A DNA stretch of 64,000 bases from Adiantum capillus-veneris. Lineage: Eukaryota > Streptophyta > Polypodiopsida > Polypodiales > Pteridaceae. The first letter of the stretch is position 1. The number at the start of each line of letters is the position of its first letter. A program made the translations under genes and the position numbers. Shown here one piece after another: positions 11,058 to 20,056 of the stretch. The stretch lies in the NCBI GenBank assembly GCA_014529385.2, contig CM043963.1, positions 111,591,912-111,655,911 of the forward strand, given 5' to 3'. The notes beneath the pieces were generated by a model that was not told the DNA's origin, made no database searches, and worked only from the letters and a program-made list of their open reading frames with translations.

Positions 11058-11545
11058 GGCTAGAGGCATTCATGTCTCTAGCTCATCTGTTTGATCATTA
11101 TCATCGGAGGTGGCGGCTGATGGTGTGTCCTCATCTGGAATGTCAATAGGTGGAGCCTGGTCAAATCGAAGAAAATAAGGTTTAAGTTGCCAACCATTTA
11201 CCCTGGTTTTATGAATTTTTCCATAAGCTGGTGTTTTCCATTGGCATACTTTTTCTTGACGATGAAAGGACCTTCCCATCGGAGTAGGAGTTTCTTATCC
11301 TTGCGCGTGTCGAAGCGATTGTCGTAGCGGAGCACCAACATTCCTTTCTTTAATTCTTTTTTCCGGAGATGCTCGTTAAAGCTAAGCCGTCTATGCTCTG
11401 CTTGTGCTGCATAATAATTTATTGCTTCTTCTCTGTCCAGCTGCAGTCTTTCCAAGTTGATGATGTGATCTCTCAAATGCATGTTGGGCTGTTGAAGCTG
11501 GCTTGCCATTACTCTGAGACTTTGTAGTTGCACTTCAATGGGCTA
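11058..11545 (-). pseudogene. Integrase C-terminal region (Tat element)
   Basis: The reading enters at PIEVQLQSLRVMASQ, which in intact gypsy integrases lies after the catalytic core. It continues through HEHLRKKELKKGMLVLRYDN-type and LLRWEGPFIVKKKY sequence (C-terminal DNA-binding part) to VNGWQLKPYFLRFD. A frameshift near 11250 separates the last two. The catalytic D,D-35-E core, about 150 residues or more, is absent. Confidence 0.8.
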
Positions 11546-11793
11546 GGCCATATGATGCCTGCCTGCAAGATTTTCCTACTTGTTATGTCTAGGGCAAAGT
11601 GACCACCACAAACCCCGTCATGACAGCTAGCAATTACTCCTGTGATTTCCTCAGAGAGAGGGACCTTCCTGAGTATTTGGTCCTTACCCTTATAGTACAA
11701 ACCGTCATTGATGAGTCGATACCTTGTGGCCTTCCACGTCAGCCATTGCTTCTGTCCCTTTGTTAAATCTGATGGGCATTCCCCTGTTTCCAA
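11546..11793 (-). pseudogene. Integrase N-terminal zinc-binding fragment (Tat element)
   Basis: Reads KGQKQWLTWKATRYRLINDG, then SCHDGVCGGHFA and ILQAGIIWPS. The two histidines of the HHCC zinc site are present, but the CC pair is missing because a deletion joins WPS directly to the C-terminal region at about 11542-11546. Confidence 0.8.
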
Positions 11794-13454
11794 AAAATGC
11801 TAATGTCAAGCAAGGCATCACTTCCTTGAAATAGAGGGAGCTTTAGTTTTATTGCTTCAACCACCACTTCCTGTAGTCTTTCACTTGCTAGAGCATCTGC
11901 TTCTTGGTTTTGAGCCCTTGGGATATGGTGTATTTGAACTTCTTCAAACTTACCCAATAAGGTTTTTACACCACTTAAGTGAGTCCTTAAACTAGGATTC
12001 TTGCATGTCCATGCTCCATTTACTTGCCTTACCAGAAGTAGAGCATCCCCAAATACATTAAGGCGTTGTACACCTTGCGAGACGCACCATTGTAGACCCT
12101 TGGTTAGTGCTGCATACTCAGCTTCATTGTTAGAATGTGAATCTAACAATTGGCCCAACGAAAATACCTTTGTCCCTTTGTCATCAAAGACCACTATGCC
12201 TACAGCTGCTTTGTCGGACGCTCGCTTGTAGGCTCCATCAAAGTAAAGAGAGTATGCTCCTTCTACCATCGGTGGTACTGGAGGTAATCGGACTTCTCCT
12301 TCCTTAGATTGCTTCTCCTTCCTTTCAAAGACTTGGTAGGTCATGAGTCCCCCCAAACTTGCCCTTGTCGTGCTTTCTACCTGTACCGTGTAGTCAAACT
12401 CTTGCAGACGAACTAGCCATTTAGTAATTCTAGCAGACACATCCATGTGTTGTACAACATAGGGAAATATTTCATCTGTGTTTAGAATCACAAATTGCTT
12501 AGGCAGAAAATATGACCTAAACTTTGTAGTTGCAAATCTAAGAGCTGGGACTAAGTGTTCCACATGGGTGAAACCTTTCTCTCCTGCTGTCATCATTCGA
12601 CTAGAGAAGTAGATTGGCCTCATGAAAGATGTCGTCGTATCCTTTTGGAGTAGCACAGCCCCCAATGAGTCATCACCAACACTTGAGGTGACATAGAATT
12701 TTTCATCCCACTTAGGTGGTGAGATAGTTGGCAGAGTGGCTAAGACCTCCTTTACCTTGTTGTAGTGATGTTCGCTTTCCTCGTCCCAAGTGAAAGTTGA
12801 TCTTTGAGTGATTTGTTGCAGTGGTAGAACAAGTTGTGATAGTAGATGTATGAATCTACTTAAGTACCTCACCTTCTGTAGAAAAGAGACCAGTTGATGT
12901 GCGGTCGTTGGTGAAGGTAGGGCTATGAGTGCGGACACCTTACTTGGGTCGGCGTTGATACCTTTTGCTGAAATTTCAAGGCCTAGTAGAATGACTTTAC
13001 TCTCCCCAATGTGGCATTTATCCACATTTAATTGACCACCTAGGCTTTGCAACCTGGCCAAACCTTCAGTTACCTTTTTTAAATGTGAAATACGGGAGCT
13101 ATATATACAAAAATCATCAATGAACACTCTTATGGATGTTCCAAAGTACGGTTGAAAAACATATGTGACATATCTTTGGAATGTGGCAGGTGCATTTGTG
13201 AGACCAAATGGCATAACCATGTATGCAAAACAACCCCATGGCGTGATAAAAGTGGTTTTTAGCTGATCTTCCAAGGCTATGCGTATTTGAAAGTATCCAG
13301 AATAACCATCACAGACGGTATAACATTCAAAACCCTCTACTTCATTCAGAATTTCATCCAAGAAAGGGAGAGGAAAGTGGTCTCTCTTTGTAGCTGCATT
13401 TAGTGGTTTGTAGTCAACACAGACCCTCCACTTACCATTCTTTTTAGGCGTCAT
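11763..13454 (-). CDS. pol: Reverse transcriptase and dual RNase H (Tat pol)
   Basis: 563 residues in one open frame. RT motifs: WRVCVDYKPLNAATKRDHFPLP (about 9-30), MPFGLTNAPATFQR (about 81-94) and the catalytic VFIDDFCIYS (110-119; FIDD variant). RT connection and first RNase H follow (about 215-330); its usual first Asp segment reads YVTSSVGDDSLGAV, so it may be inactive. A second archaeal-type RNase H spans about 402-525, with D405, E445, D470 and D520 as candidate catalytic acids (YFDGAYK, NNEAEYAAL, NVFGDALLL, NQEADALAS). The true RT start lies upstream in the next frame, so a frameshift near 13455 breaks the polyprotein. Confidence 0.92.
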   Translation of the reverse strand: MTPKKNGKWRVCVDYKPLNAATKRDHFPLPFLDEILNEVEGFECYTVCDGYSGYFQIRIALEDQLKTTFITPWGCFAYMVMPFGLTNAPATFQRYVTYVFQPYFGTSIRVFIDDFCIYSSRISHLKKVTEGLARLQSLGGQLNVDKCHIGESKVILLGLEISAKGINADPSKVSALIALPSPTTAHQLVSFLQKVRYLSRFIHLLSQLVLPLQQITQRSTFTWDEESEHHYNKVKEVLATLPTISPPKWDEKFYVTSSVGDDSLGAVLLQKDTTTSFMRPIYFSSRMMTAGEKGFTHVEHLVPALRFATTKFRSYFLPKQFVILNTDEIFPYVVQHMDVSARITKWLVRLQEFDYTVQVESTTRASLGGLMTYQVFERKEKQSKEGEVRLPPVPPMVEGAYSLYFDGAYKRASDKAAVGIVVFDDKGTKVFSLGQLLDSHSNNEAEYAALTKGLQWCVSQGVQRLNVFGDALLLVRQVNGAWTCKNPSLRTHLSGVKTLLGKFEEVQIHHIPRAQNQEADALASERLQEVVVEAIKLKLPLFQGSDALLDISIFWKQGNAHQI

Positions 13455-14724
13455 CCACTACGGGTGACACCCATTCTGAGTTTTCTACAGGATAGATGAA
13501 TCCCGCCTCCAGCAGTTTCCTTACCTCGGCCAAGAGTGCCTTTTCTTGTATGACCCCCAATCGTCGTAGCTTTTGCACAACTGGTTTTACCCCTTCCTTC
13601 AGCTTAATATGATGTTCCACCACTGTAATGCCTGTGATTCTTTCATAGTTATCAATGAACAGGTTAGGAAATCCCATCAACATTTGCAAAAAACTATCTT
13701 TCTCCTCAAGTGTTAATTCCGTAGACAACATACCCTTCAACCTACTTCCTCCTAGGCCAGGTGATTTTCTCTCCTCTTCATTGGGTTTCCCTTTTGGTGA
13801 TGGATCACCAGTTGTGCTTACCCTTTGTGGATCCTTCATAATGATACCCATCACATCAATGGAACTGTCACTTTCGTCGGTGGATGTGGTCTCCTCCTCA
13901 GAACTGGAAGATTCGCTAGTGGTTTCATCTGCTGATGTTTCCAGATTCATTTGCTTCTGCTTGCCAATCCTCATGTCGTAGTAGATTGTCTCCCCTTTCT
14001 TACCGGTCATGCGTAGAAGGCCAGTAGCCCAGTCCTGTTTTGCCTTCATGGCCATCAACCATGGCCTTCCCAAAATTAGTGGATAGCCCTCCCCCTTAGT
14101 AGGCATTACAAAAACATCTACCTCTACCTCAGTGTTGAAATCTTTGATTTTCACGGCACTTACCACACCCACACACTTTACTTTTGCGTTGTTTGCCATC
14201 TTTGCCTTGCATGGAGAAGGCCTGTCAACCTCGAGCCCTAATCGAAGCATCATAGCTTCGCTCATTACACAGATTTGTGCACCTCCATCAATGTAGGTGT
14301 TTCCAACCCTCTTTCTTTTTATGTTTACGTTGACAATTGGAAGGATGTCATCCATGTTGCATCCCAAAATTTCTCCGGCTACCTTTGTTTTGGAGCGTCT
14401 TGTACTTACCATTTTAGACCATTGTCGCCTTACTTTTGGTGCAAGATGTAGCAGCTGTGGCCATGTAATCTTCGGTCCTTGCTCTGCCACATCCAATGTT
14501 AGATCATAGGGCTTAGAACATTCCCCTAGCTGGAAGTCGGTGATGCCCAATTTCCGTCGTGGCCTGGATGGCCTCTTGCTAGTTTCTCCTCTCATGCTTC
14601 TCTCATCATCTGATTGTGTAGCTTTCTCCCTCCTAGCTCTTTTCACAGTCATGGCTTCAAGTGGTTCTAAAAAGGTTACCTTCTCCTTACCCTTGTCCCT
14701 CTCCTTTGCTCTGGGTGGATCCAC
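13444..14724 (-). CDS. pol: Aspartic protease and RT start (Tat pol)
   Basis: 426 residues. A basic N-terminal linker is followed by a retropepsin-like domain with active site TYIDGGAQICVMS (Asp about 146) and the flap-distal YPLILGRPWL (about 213-222). An acidic Ser-rich spacer comes next (about 262-290). The RT entry is HHIKLKEGVKPVVQKLRRLG and ends EWVSPVV, where a one-base frameshift interrupts it. It overlaps the end of gag in another frame. Confidence 0.88.
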   Translation of the reverse strand: MDPPRAKERDKGKEKVTFLEPLEAMTVKRARREKATQSDDERSMRGETSKRPSRPRRKLGITDFQLGECSKPYDLTLDVAEQGPKITWPQLLHLAPKVRRQWSKMVSTRRSKTKVAGEILGCNMDDILPIVNVNIKRKRVGNTYIDGGAQICVMSEAMMLRLGLEVDRPSPCKAKMANNAKVKCVGVVSAVKIKDFNTEVEVDVFVMPTKGEGYPLILGRPWLMAMKAKQDWATGLLRMTGKKGETIYYDMRIGKQKQMNLETSADETTSESSSSEEETTSTDESDSSIDVMGIIMKDPQRVSTTGDPSPKGKPNEEERKSPGLGGSRLKGMLSTELTLEEKDSFLQMLMGFPNLFIDNYERITGITVVEHHIKLKEGVKPVVQKLRRLGVIQEKALLAEVRKLLEAGFIYPVENSEWVSPVVDDA

Positions 14725-15763
14725 TACTATGGCTTTTCCTTTCTCTTCTAGCCTTATGATGTTTACAGGGGCGATCAGGTGGTGGGGCTAGTGGAAGAGG
14801 TGGGATGGATGCTTGTAGTGGTGTCTGGGGTGGACGTAGAATTTGTGTTGGTGGGGGTGGTGCTCCGGGTGGGGGTGTTCTTTCTCTAGGGGATGACAAT
14901 TGGTTCCTCCTACCTCCTCTATTATAGTTTTGTCGTGGTTTGGGACAGTAGTACATACCGTGACCGTCTTCTCCGCAGTTGTAGCAATGATACTCCCTGT
15001 TTTGTCATCGTGCTCTTCCAGGGTCTTGATCTCTTTCTTGACTCCTCCCTTGTTGTATTAAGTGGACAGACAAATTCTGCAGTTGGTCAGTAATATGGGC
15101 CAACATATCTTGTTGGTCATCTCTTACCCCAAGAGCCGGCGGTGGTGGTGGAATGGTGGTTGTCGTAGTTGCTCGTCGACGCGATGTTCCTGATTCTGTT
15201 GACTCAGTTTCTTTGGCTTTCATTCGCAGCTTCTTGTCTTTAAGGCGAGCAATCTCAATGGCTAACTCGTACGTAGCCGGGAATCTACCTTTCACCTTCT
15301 CCTTGAGAAGCGGCCATAAGCCATGCGTGAACCGATCTTTTTTTAGGAAATCGGGTGCAGCTTCCCCCCTAGCCAGTGACTCAACCCACCGTTCCCACAA
15401 ACCCACAAATTTGGACTCATAGGTGGCATATTCTAAAAGACCCTCCTGCTTCAAGTCTCTCAACTTGTCCCACAACTTTTTTGAAGTGGTACCTTCCCCA
15501 AAGCGCCTCTTAAAAGCGGTTTTTAAGGGTTCTCAGTCATCCTTGGTTGCTTGTGGAAGTGCATTGTACCATGATCTAACTTCTAGCTTCATGAGATGCT
15601 TAAAGATTCTAACCCGGGATTCATCCGTATCTTTGTTGCTCACTACACATGCTACTTCAAAGTCATCTAGGAAGTCTATTACCAAATCCTCCCCCTTCTT
15701 TCCTTTAAATGTTGGAAATGCTACACTTGCCATGATTACTGAGAGAGAGCTAGAAAGACACAC
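14687..15763 (-). pseudogene. gag: Gag of the Tat element with two nonsense codons
   Basis: One frame from MASVAFPTFKGKKGEDLVID through the Gag core (RIFKHLMKLEVRSWYNALPQ, LWDKLRDLKQEGLLEYATYE, KFVGLWERWVESLARGEAAP) to a zinc knuckle CYNCGEDGHGMYYC and a Pro-rich tail. TGA at 15533-15535 falls where the family has Trp (TGG), and TGA at 15005-15007 where CGA fits. Each is a single transition. The protein would otherwise be about 350 residues. Confidence 0.85.
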
Positions 15764-16053
15764 TGCTTAACTTGCAAAAGTTTTTTTCTTCTTTACAAGG
15801 AGGCGTGTATACCCTCTTATACTAGGACATAGATTAAAACTTCAAACGGTACATTGCCTTGTACCAAAGGTAAGACAAATGGTTGATCTGATGCCAGAAC
15901 CTCCAAAAAACAGCTCCCCACCTGGCATGGTGTCAATGACGTGCTGGTAGTGAGCCTTCAAATCCAATATTACCTTGATTGAGCGTACACGTGTTGGTAT
16001 GTGTGATCTGTCTTGAGGTAGGTTGTACTGATTCATGTGAAGCTTAGAGGTGC
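15764..16053. other. Spacer between leader frame and gag (Tat element)
   Basis: Minus-strand leader sequence with a poly-A/poly-T stretch near 15779. No credible protein. Confidence 0.5.
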
Positions 16054-16519
16054 TTAGTCACTATCCAAGCTTGTGGGAGAGGGTGGTGTTCTTTCCTGAA
16101 ACAAACTCAGTAGATCCCTAGTTTCTCTAGTGAGAGTGTGAGCCAATGCTTCCGTTATCTGTGCTGCAGCATCAGGTGCGACTTGAAAACTGACTGTGAT
16201 AATTACCTCGGTGACTTGAGTTACCCGATTCTCAAAGTAGAATAGTGTTGATTCTCTATTGTGTAGAGCTCCTTCCATTTTGTTGTTGTGGGTTGGTTGT
16301 AGGTTGCGGACATGGTTTCGACCTTCTCCTTCTTCTTCTTGGCACTTGGCCTATGTATATCCACTGGGTTTGGCGTGTTGGTTGACTCTCCCACTGCAAA
16401 TCGATTACCGTTACGCCTGGCACTCGAGCTTCGATGGAGATGCGGAGTTCGTCTAGTTGTGCTTGGAGCTCTTCTTCTTCTGTCGTCCAATTAGCAAATC
16501 CTGCTAGCCATTCATCCAT
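16054..16519 (-). pseudogene. Leader open frame upstream of gag (Tat element)
   Basis: Starts MDEWLAGFANWTTEEEELQA, an acidic helix with an arginine cluster (RRRRRR) at about 60-66, then shifts frame near 16270 into MEGALHNRESTLFYFENRVT and ends at 16054. An extra reading frame before gag is known for some Tat elements such as Ogre. Whether this is a homologous protein is inference. It could also be an N-terminal extension of Gag, since its first part shares the gag frame. Confidence 0.5.
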
Positions 16520-16573
16520 TCACAATAGTTTAAGGGTTTCAGTCTTGTAAACTGAAGGGTTTCATGAAAAGAT

Positions 16574-16593
16574 CCTCAGTGGGGGGCACCAAA
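16574..16593 (-). other. Primer-binding site of the Tat element
   Basis: Minus-strand TTTGGTGCCCCCCACTGAGG directly follows the LTR end TGTCA. Confidence 0.8.
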
Positions 16594-18151
16594 TGACATG
16601 AGCAAAGCGAACCCCGAACCCCGACGGCCTCTAAAACACCGGGGACCGAATGGCGCACCTCGAGCCTGTCATGGTAAAGCAAACAGGGGGCACCACCTAG
16701 CTTCAGCGGCTAGGACACAAACAACACACCACCATAACAAAGTTTTCATCCAAGAGAGATGGATGCTTGGGAGTAATGATGAAAAGGAAAGGGAATGAGA
16801 TCAAGTGAGAGAGAGAGAGAGAGAGAGTGAGGGAGGGGGTATAGCGGCTTAGTACTTAGGCATCACAAAAGGATGGCGAATCCGCACACCCTTCACACAT
16901 ACACAAGCTCACTCCAAAACACAAGACCAGGTGGCGATTCCGCACACCTCACATGGGCAAAACATTGCAAAAAAACATACTCACAAAACCTCAAGCTTTA
17001 TTTAGAGAATTAGGCGATGAAATGGGGAGCATAGGGTAGGGGAATGAGAAGGGAGAGAGTGGTAGATCACATGGCGGATAGGTGGGAGTTGATGGCGAAG
17101 ACTCGCACGAGGATTATGGCCATCATCCTTCATTTAGTTGCCCTTCATCTTCCATAGCCAAGGGTGTAGAGGTCATGCTCAAGACAAGCATGGTGATTGC
17201 GGTGATGGTGATGGTGATGGTGTGGGTGTGTGTGTGTGCACTAGGCATACACAGTGCATAGTGTGTTCTTTGGTGATGTTGTGTGTGTTTAGTGTGATGG
17301 TGACCCCTCTTTATATAGGGGAGGAGGGGGGAGAAATTCTAGAATTTAGAAATGAAGAAATCATTATCTACATAGGCCATGTGACTGTGGGCCCCACTTG
17401 TCTGGCTGTGTGTATATGTGCCAGAACAGCAGTCTCATGAGAGAGAGACTAAGAGAGAGAGATAGGTTGATGAAAAAAAGTGAGAGGTGACATGGAGAAT
17501 AAAGTAATTACAAGAGGGGAGAGAGGGGAGTGTGTTCAGAGGTGAATCTGTGTGCAGATGTGTGTGAACACAAGAAAAATCAGGTAACCACCGGGTGGGG
17601 ATGGGTCTGTGGGCACCTTTTTTCAGTGAAACTGAGTGTGTGTGAGTGTGGGGGAGGTTATTTAGCTACAAGACAAGAGACATGGCGCCCTTTAGAGAGA
17701 GAGGGGGGTATTTGGGTCATGGGATATGATAGGAGAGAGAAAGAGGGGGTGGGGTATACTATTTTGGAAGATAGGGTAAGTTGCATGTGAGTTAAGGTGC
17801 ATTATTGGTGAGTTAGAATGCATTATTGGTGAGAGGTGGGGTAGCTTGAGGGGAGAGAGAAAGGAGAAAGGACAAGGGGAAGAGAGAGGGGGTTGACCTT
17901 TTGAGTGGAGGAGAGAAAAAGGGACACACGGCGGGGCAACAGTGAAGAAAAAGGAGGCAAGGTGGGGATGGGCTGCCCCGCAGGCATGAGGTGGCCTATT
18001 TTACCTTTCTCATATATTTACATAATCATACTTTATTTTTTTCTTACTTTTTCCAATGTCTTTTATCACTCCCTCCCTAAGAGGGGGTTTTCATGGGGTG
18101 GGGACGAGAGAAGAGGGGTATGGGAGCTTGGCTTGTGAAAACCCCCCATCA
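16594..18151 (-). repeat. 5' LTR of the Tat element
   Basis: 1558 bp, partner of 9492-11041 with about 99 percent identity by eye. It starts TGATGGGG on the minus strand at 18151. Confidence 0.92.
17309..17317 (-). promoter_or_regulatory. TATA box in the 5' LTR
   Basis: Minus-strand TATATAAAG, identical in context to the 3' LTR copy. It is the likely core promoter of the element. Confidence 0.6.
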
Positions 18152-18728
18152 CTACGCATGGCTTCATTACGCTGGGCTATTGTATGCCGGTGCATTTCTG
18201 ATTCCAGCTTTCAGATCACTTGTTGTGAAAAAAAATATGGGGCAGTATCAAACGCATTTTCAGTTGTATACACTGGACGATCCTCTGATTGCAGCCATAG
18301 GAACAGCCAGCTGCTCAAAGTATCTATCAGGAAGTTTTGCCGTTGTTCTTTGGTCTGGTTCTCTATCTTAGGAGTAACAAGCCAACTTCCTTCAGGGTTC
18401 TGGCACACTTTGTACATACTATCTTCAATAATTAGATTGTTTTGTGGCCCAAAGTTGTAGTTCTTCCAAAACAATCTCAAATCCTTCAAGAATACAGGCT
18501 TATTATATATCTGCCAAGGTTGGCCAGTACAATGACCCTGTGTAAAAACACCTCCCAGCTTATCCCACTGCTCTTTGAATACTGTTTCTAATATTGCATT
18601 CATTTTAGGTGCCATGCTGGTGCTCCATATATACACATGGAAAAAATGGAGGCACCAATCCAAAAATTTGTGGCTGTCTTTGCGACAAAATACCAACCTC
18701 CTATCTTGTACATTGTACTTTATCATTT
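18152..18728 (-). pseudogene. FCP1/NIF-like host gene, phosphatase-fold C-terminal half
   Basis: Reads EMIKYNVQDRRLVFCRKDSH, KFLDWCLHFFHVYIWSTSMA, IYNKPVFLKDLRLFW, NNLIIEDSMYKVCQNPEGSW and onward to EMHRHTIAQRNEAMR. This is the FCP1-homology (NLI-interacting factor, HAD superfamily) fold: the VYIWSTSM strand and the IIEDS motif III are recognisable. In active members motif III has DD; here it reads ED. The frame differs by one base from the upstream exon, joined near 18725. The coding frame is interrupted at 18151 by the Tat LTR and resumes at 9491. Confidence 0.75.
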
Positions 18729-19078
18729 CCTTGCATGTTTAGGGGGAATGTTACCATGCATTGGCTCTACAACTTGAACAAGCAGGCAATTTAAATCAAG
18801 AACCAAAGCCCGCCCCTCGTCTGGCAATGGCTTTGGCATGCATATTGGGTCTGGCAGTGCATACCACTCAGCATAAATAACTTCCCCCGAGGGATGAACA
18901 TAACTAAAGTACTCATTTATTTTCCTTAAGCATTTAAGATAGCTAGCCAGACGCTTCTCAATCTCGGCTTTTTCTTTTTGTAGCTGTCTAGTCTTGGCAA
19001 TACGCCGCTTTTGTATGGTTTTGCATGCAATGGCATAATTCAAATCATGCAAAGCAACTAACTGCAATTTCTCTTGCC
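18725..19078 (-). pseudogene. FCP1/NIF-like host gene, exon with motif I
   Basis: Begins at an acceptor (TGTGTCACAG) and encodes a charged helix (RRIAKTRQLQKEKAEIEKRL), then GRALVLDLNCLLVQVV. This is the HAD motif I strand, where active phosphatases have DxDx(T/V). The second Asp is Asn, so catalysis is doubtful even before disruption. It reads into two stops at 18723 unless shifted by one base, which restores the match to the downstream half. Confidence 0.72.
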
Positions 19079-19305
19079 CTGTGACACATAAATGGTATCG
19101 AATAAAGACACCATAAAGGACAAGCAAAAACTACTGAAATGTTGTACAGTAAAATAATATTGAAAAGAGTTTTTCCATTACAAATATCTAGAGAGATACA
19201 TGCCACAGGGTGTGGAGCTTGCTAACACTACATAACTTGGACACAATACGGAACAGATTCAGCATAATTTCTTGCAAGCACGTGAGTGAATGGCTTTCTT
19301 TTCAC
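19079..19305 (-). other. Intron of the FCP1-like host gene
   Basis: Minus-strand donor AGAG-GTGAAA (exon end at 19306) and acceptor CACAG-GG (19079) join in matching phase to give DHSR-GQEKLQ, which supports a real spliced gene. Confidence 0.6.
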
Positions 19306-19441
19306 CTCTGCTGTGGTCGTTTATGTCATCCATGGTGCTCAGAGGGGCAGCACATTTATCGTCCCCAGGTTCTTCCAGAATCTGTTCCAAGCCACCTTTT
19401 CTCTTTAATTTCACTTTGTTTACAAAACCCTGTAGGGGGCT
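19306..19441 (-). pseudogene. FCP1-like host gene, 3' half of the split exon
   Basis: Encodes PLQGFVNKVKLKRKGGLEQI, then EPGDDKCAAPLSTMDDINDH. It is separated by the CACTA insertion from the rest of the same exon at 27504-27866. Removing one copy of the AGC duplication (minus-strand sense) restores GDDSPLQGF in frame. Confidence 0.75.
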
Positions 19442-19474
19442 CACTACAAGAGGTTGTGTGCTCTTGTGACGCAT

Positions 19475-19672
19475 ATAGCGACGGAAATACATTGGGTTTT
19501 TATAACCCCCGGCGTCGCTAAAACCGTCGCTAATAGCGTCGCTATAGGCATCGCTATTTGCGTCGCTATGAGCGTCGCTATATAGCGACACTTATAGCGA
19601 CGTTTACACACAAGTCTAAAGCGATGCTCATAGCAACGCTACAGAGCCATAAATAGCGATGGTTATAGCGAT
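19475..19672. repeat. CACTA subterminal repeats, left end
   Basis: About ten copies of GCGTCGCTATAG-like sequence in both orientations, including a near palindrome at 19561-19602. In this superfamily such clusters are transposase-binding sites. Confidence 0.85.
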
Positions 19673-19689
19673 GCCCGAGAGAATTTTTT

Positions 19690-20050
19690 TTTGGTGACAG
19701 GGCATTGAATGCCCTGCCACCCATCAACCATTATTGTACTTGATTCAGTTTTTTAAAAAAGTGCAAGGGTAGATAATAGACCCAAAATAGTCACCCACAA
19801 GAGGCATTGTTTGCAAAATTGACAAGCGTAAAATTGACAATTGTACACATCATAGGCAAAATGAATTGATTGGCAAATGTAATAATGACAATTGTACAAC
19901 ATCATAGGCATAAAGAATTGATTGGCAAAATGAACTGCGGTGACAAATGTAATAATATACATGGTTCAAAAAGACGTATAAAATCCGTCTCATGATACAT
20001 AAGCTATGAGAAACCCTAAACTAATGCTATCTAGCTACGGCTAAACTGAC
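19690..20050. other. CACTA 3' non-coding region
   Basis: Contains two diverged copies of TTGATTGGCAAA-TGTAATAATGACAATTGTAC-type sequence (about 19800-19950). No coding signal. Confidence 0.5.
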
Positions 20051-20056
20051 GTCATC

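Larger units (their letters stand above)
9492..18151 (-). mobile_element. Ty3/gypsy LTR retrotransposon, Tat-type, integrase core deleted
   Basis: An 8.66-kb element with LTRs at 9492-11041 and 16594-18151 (about 12 substitutions by eye over 1.55 kb), polypurine tract, PBS, gag, protease, RT and two RNase H domains. The second, archaeal-type RNase H is the hallmark of the Tat lineage. The LTRs begin TGATGGGG and end TGTCA on the minus strand. The flanks read GTAG at the 5' side and ATAG at the 3' side, a 4-bp duplication with one mismatch. It is inserted in the coding sequence of the FCP1-like gene. The integrase catalytic core is missing, and several stops and frameshifts are present. Confidence 0.92.
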
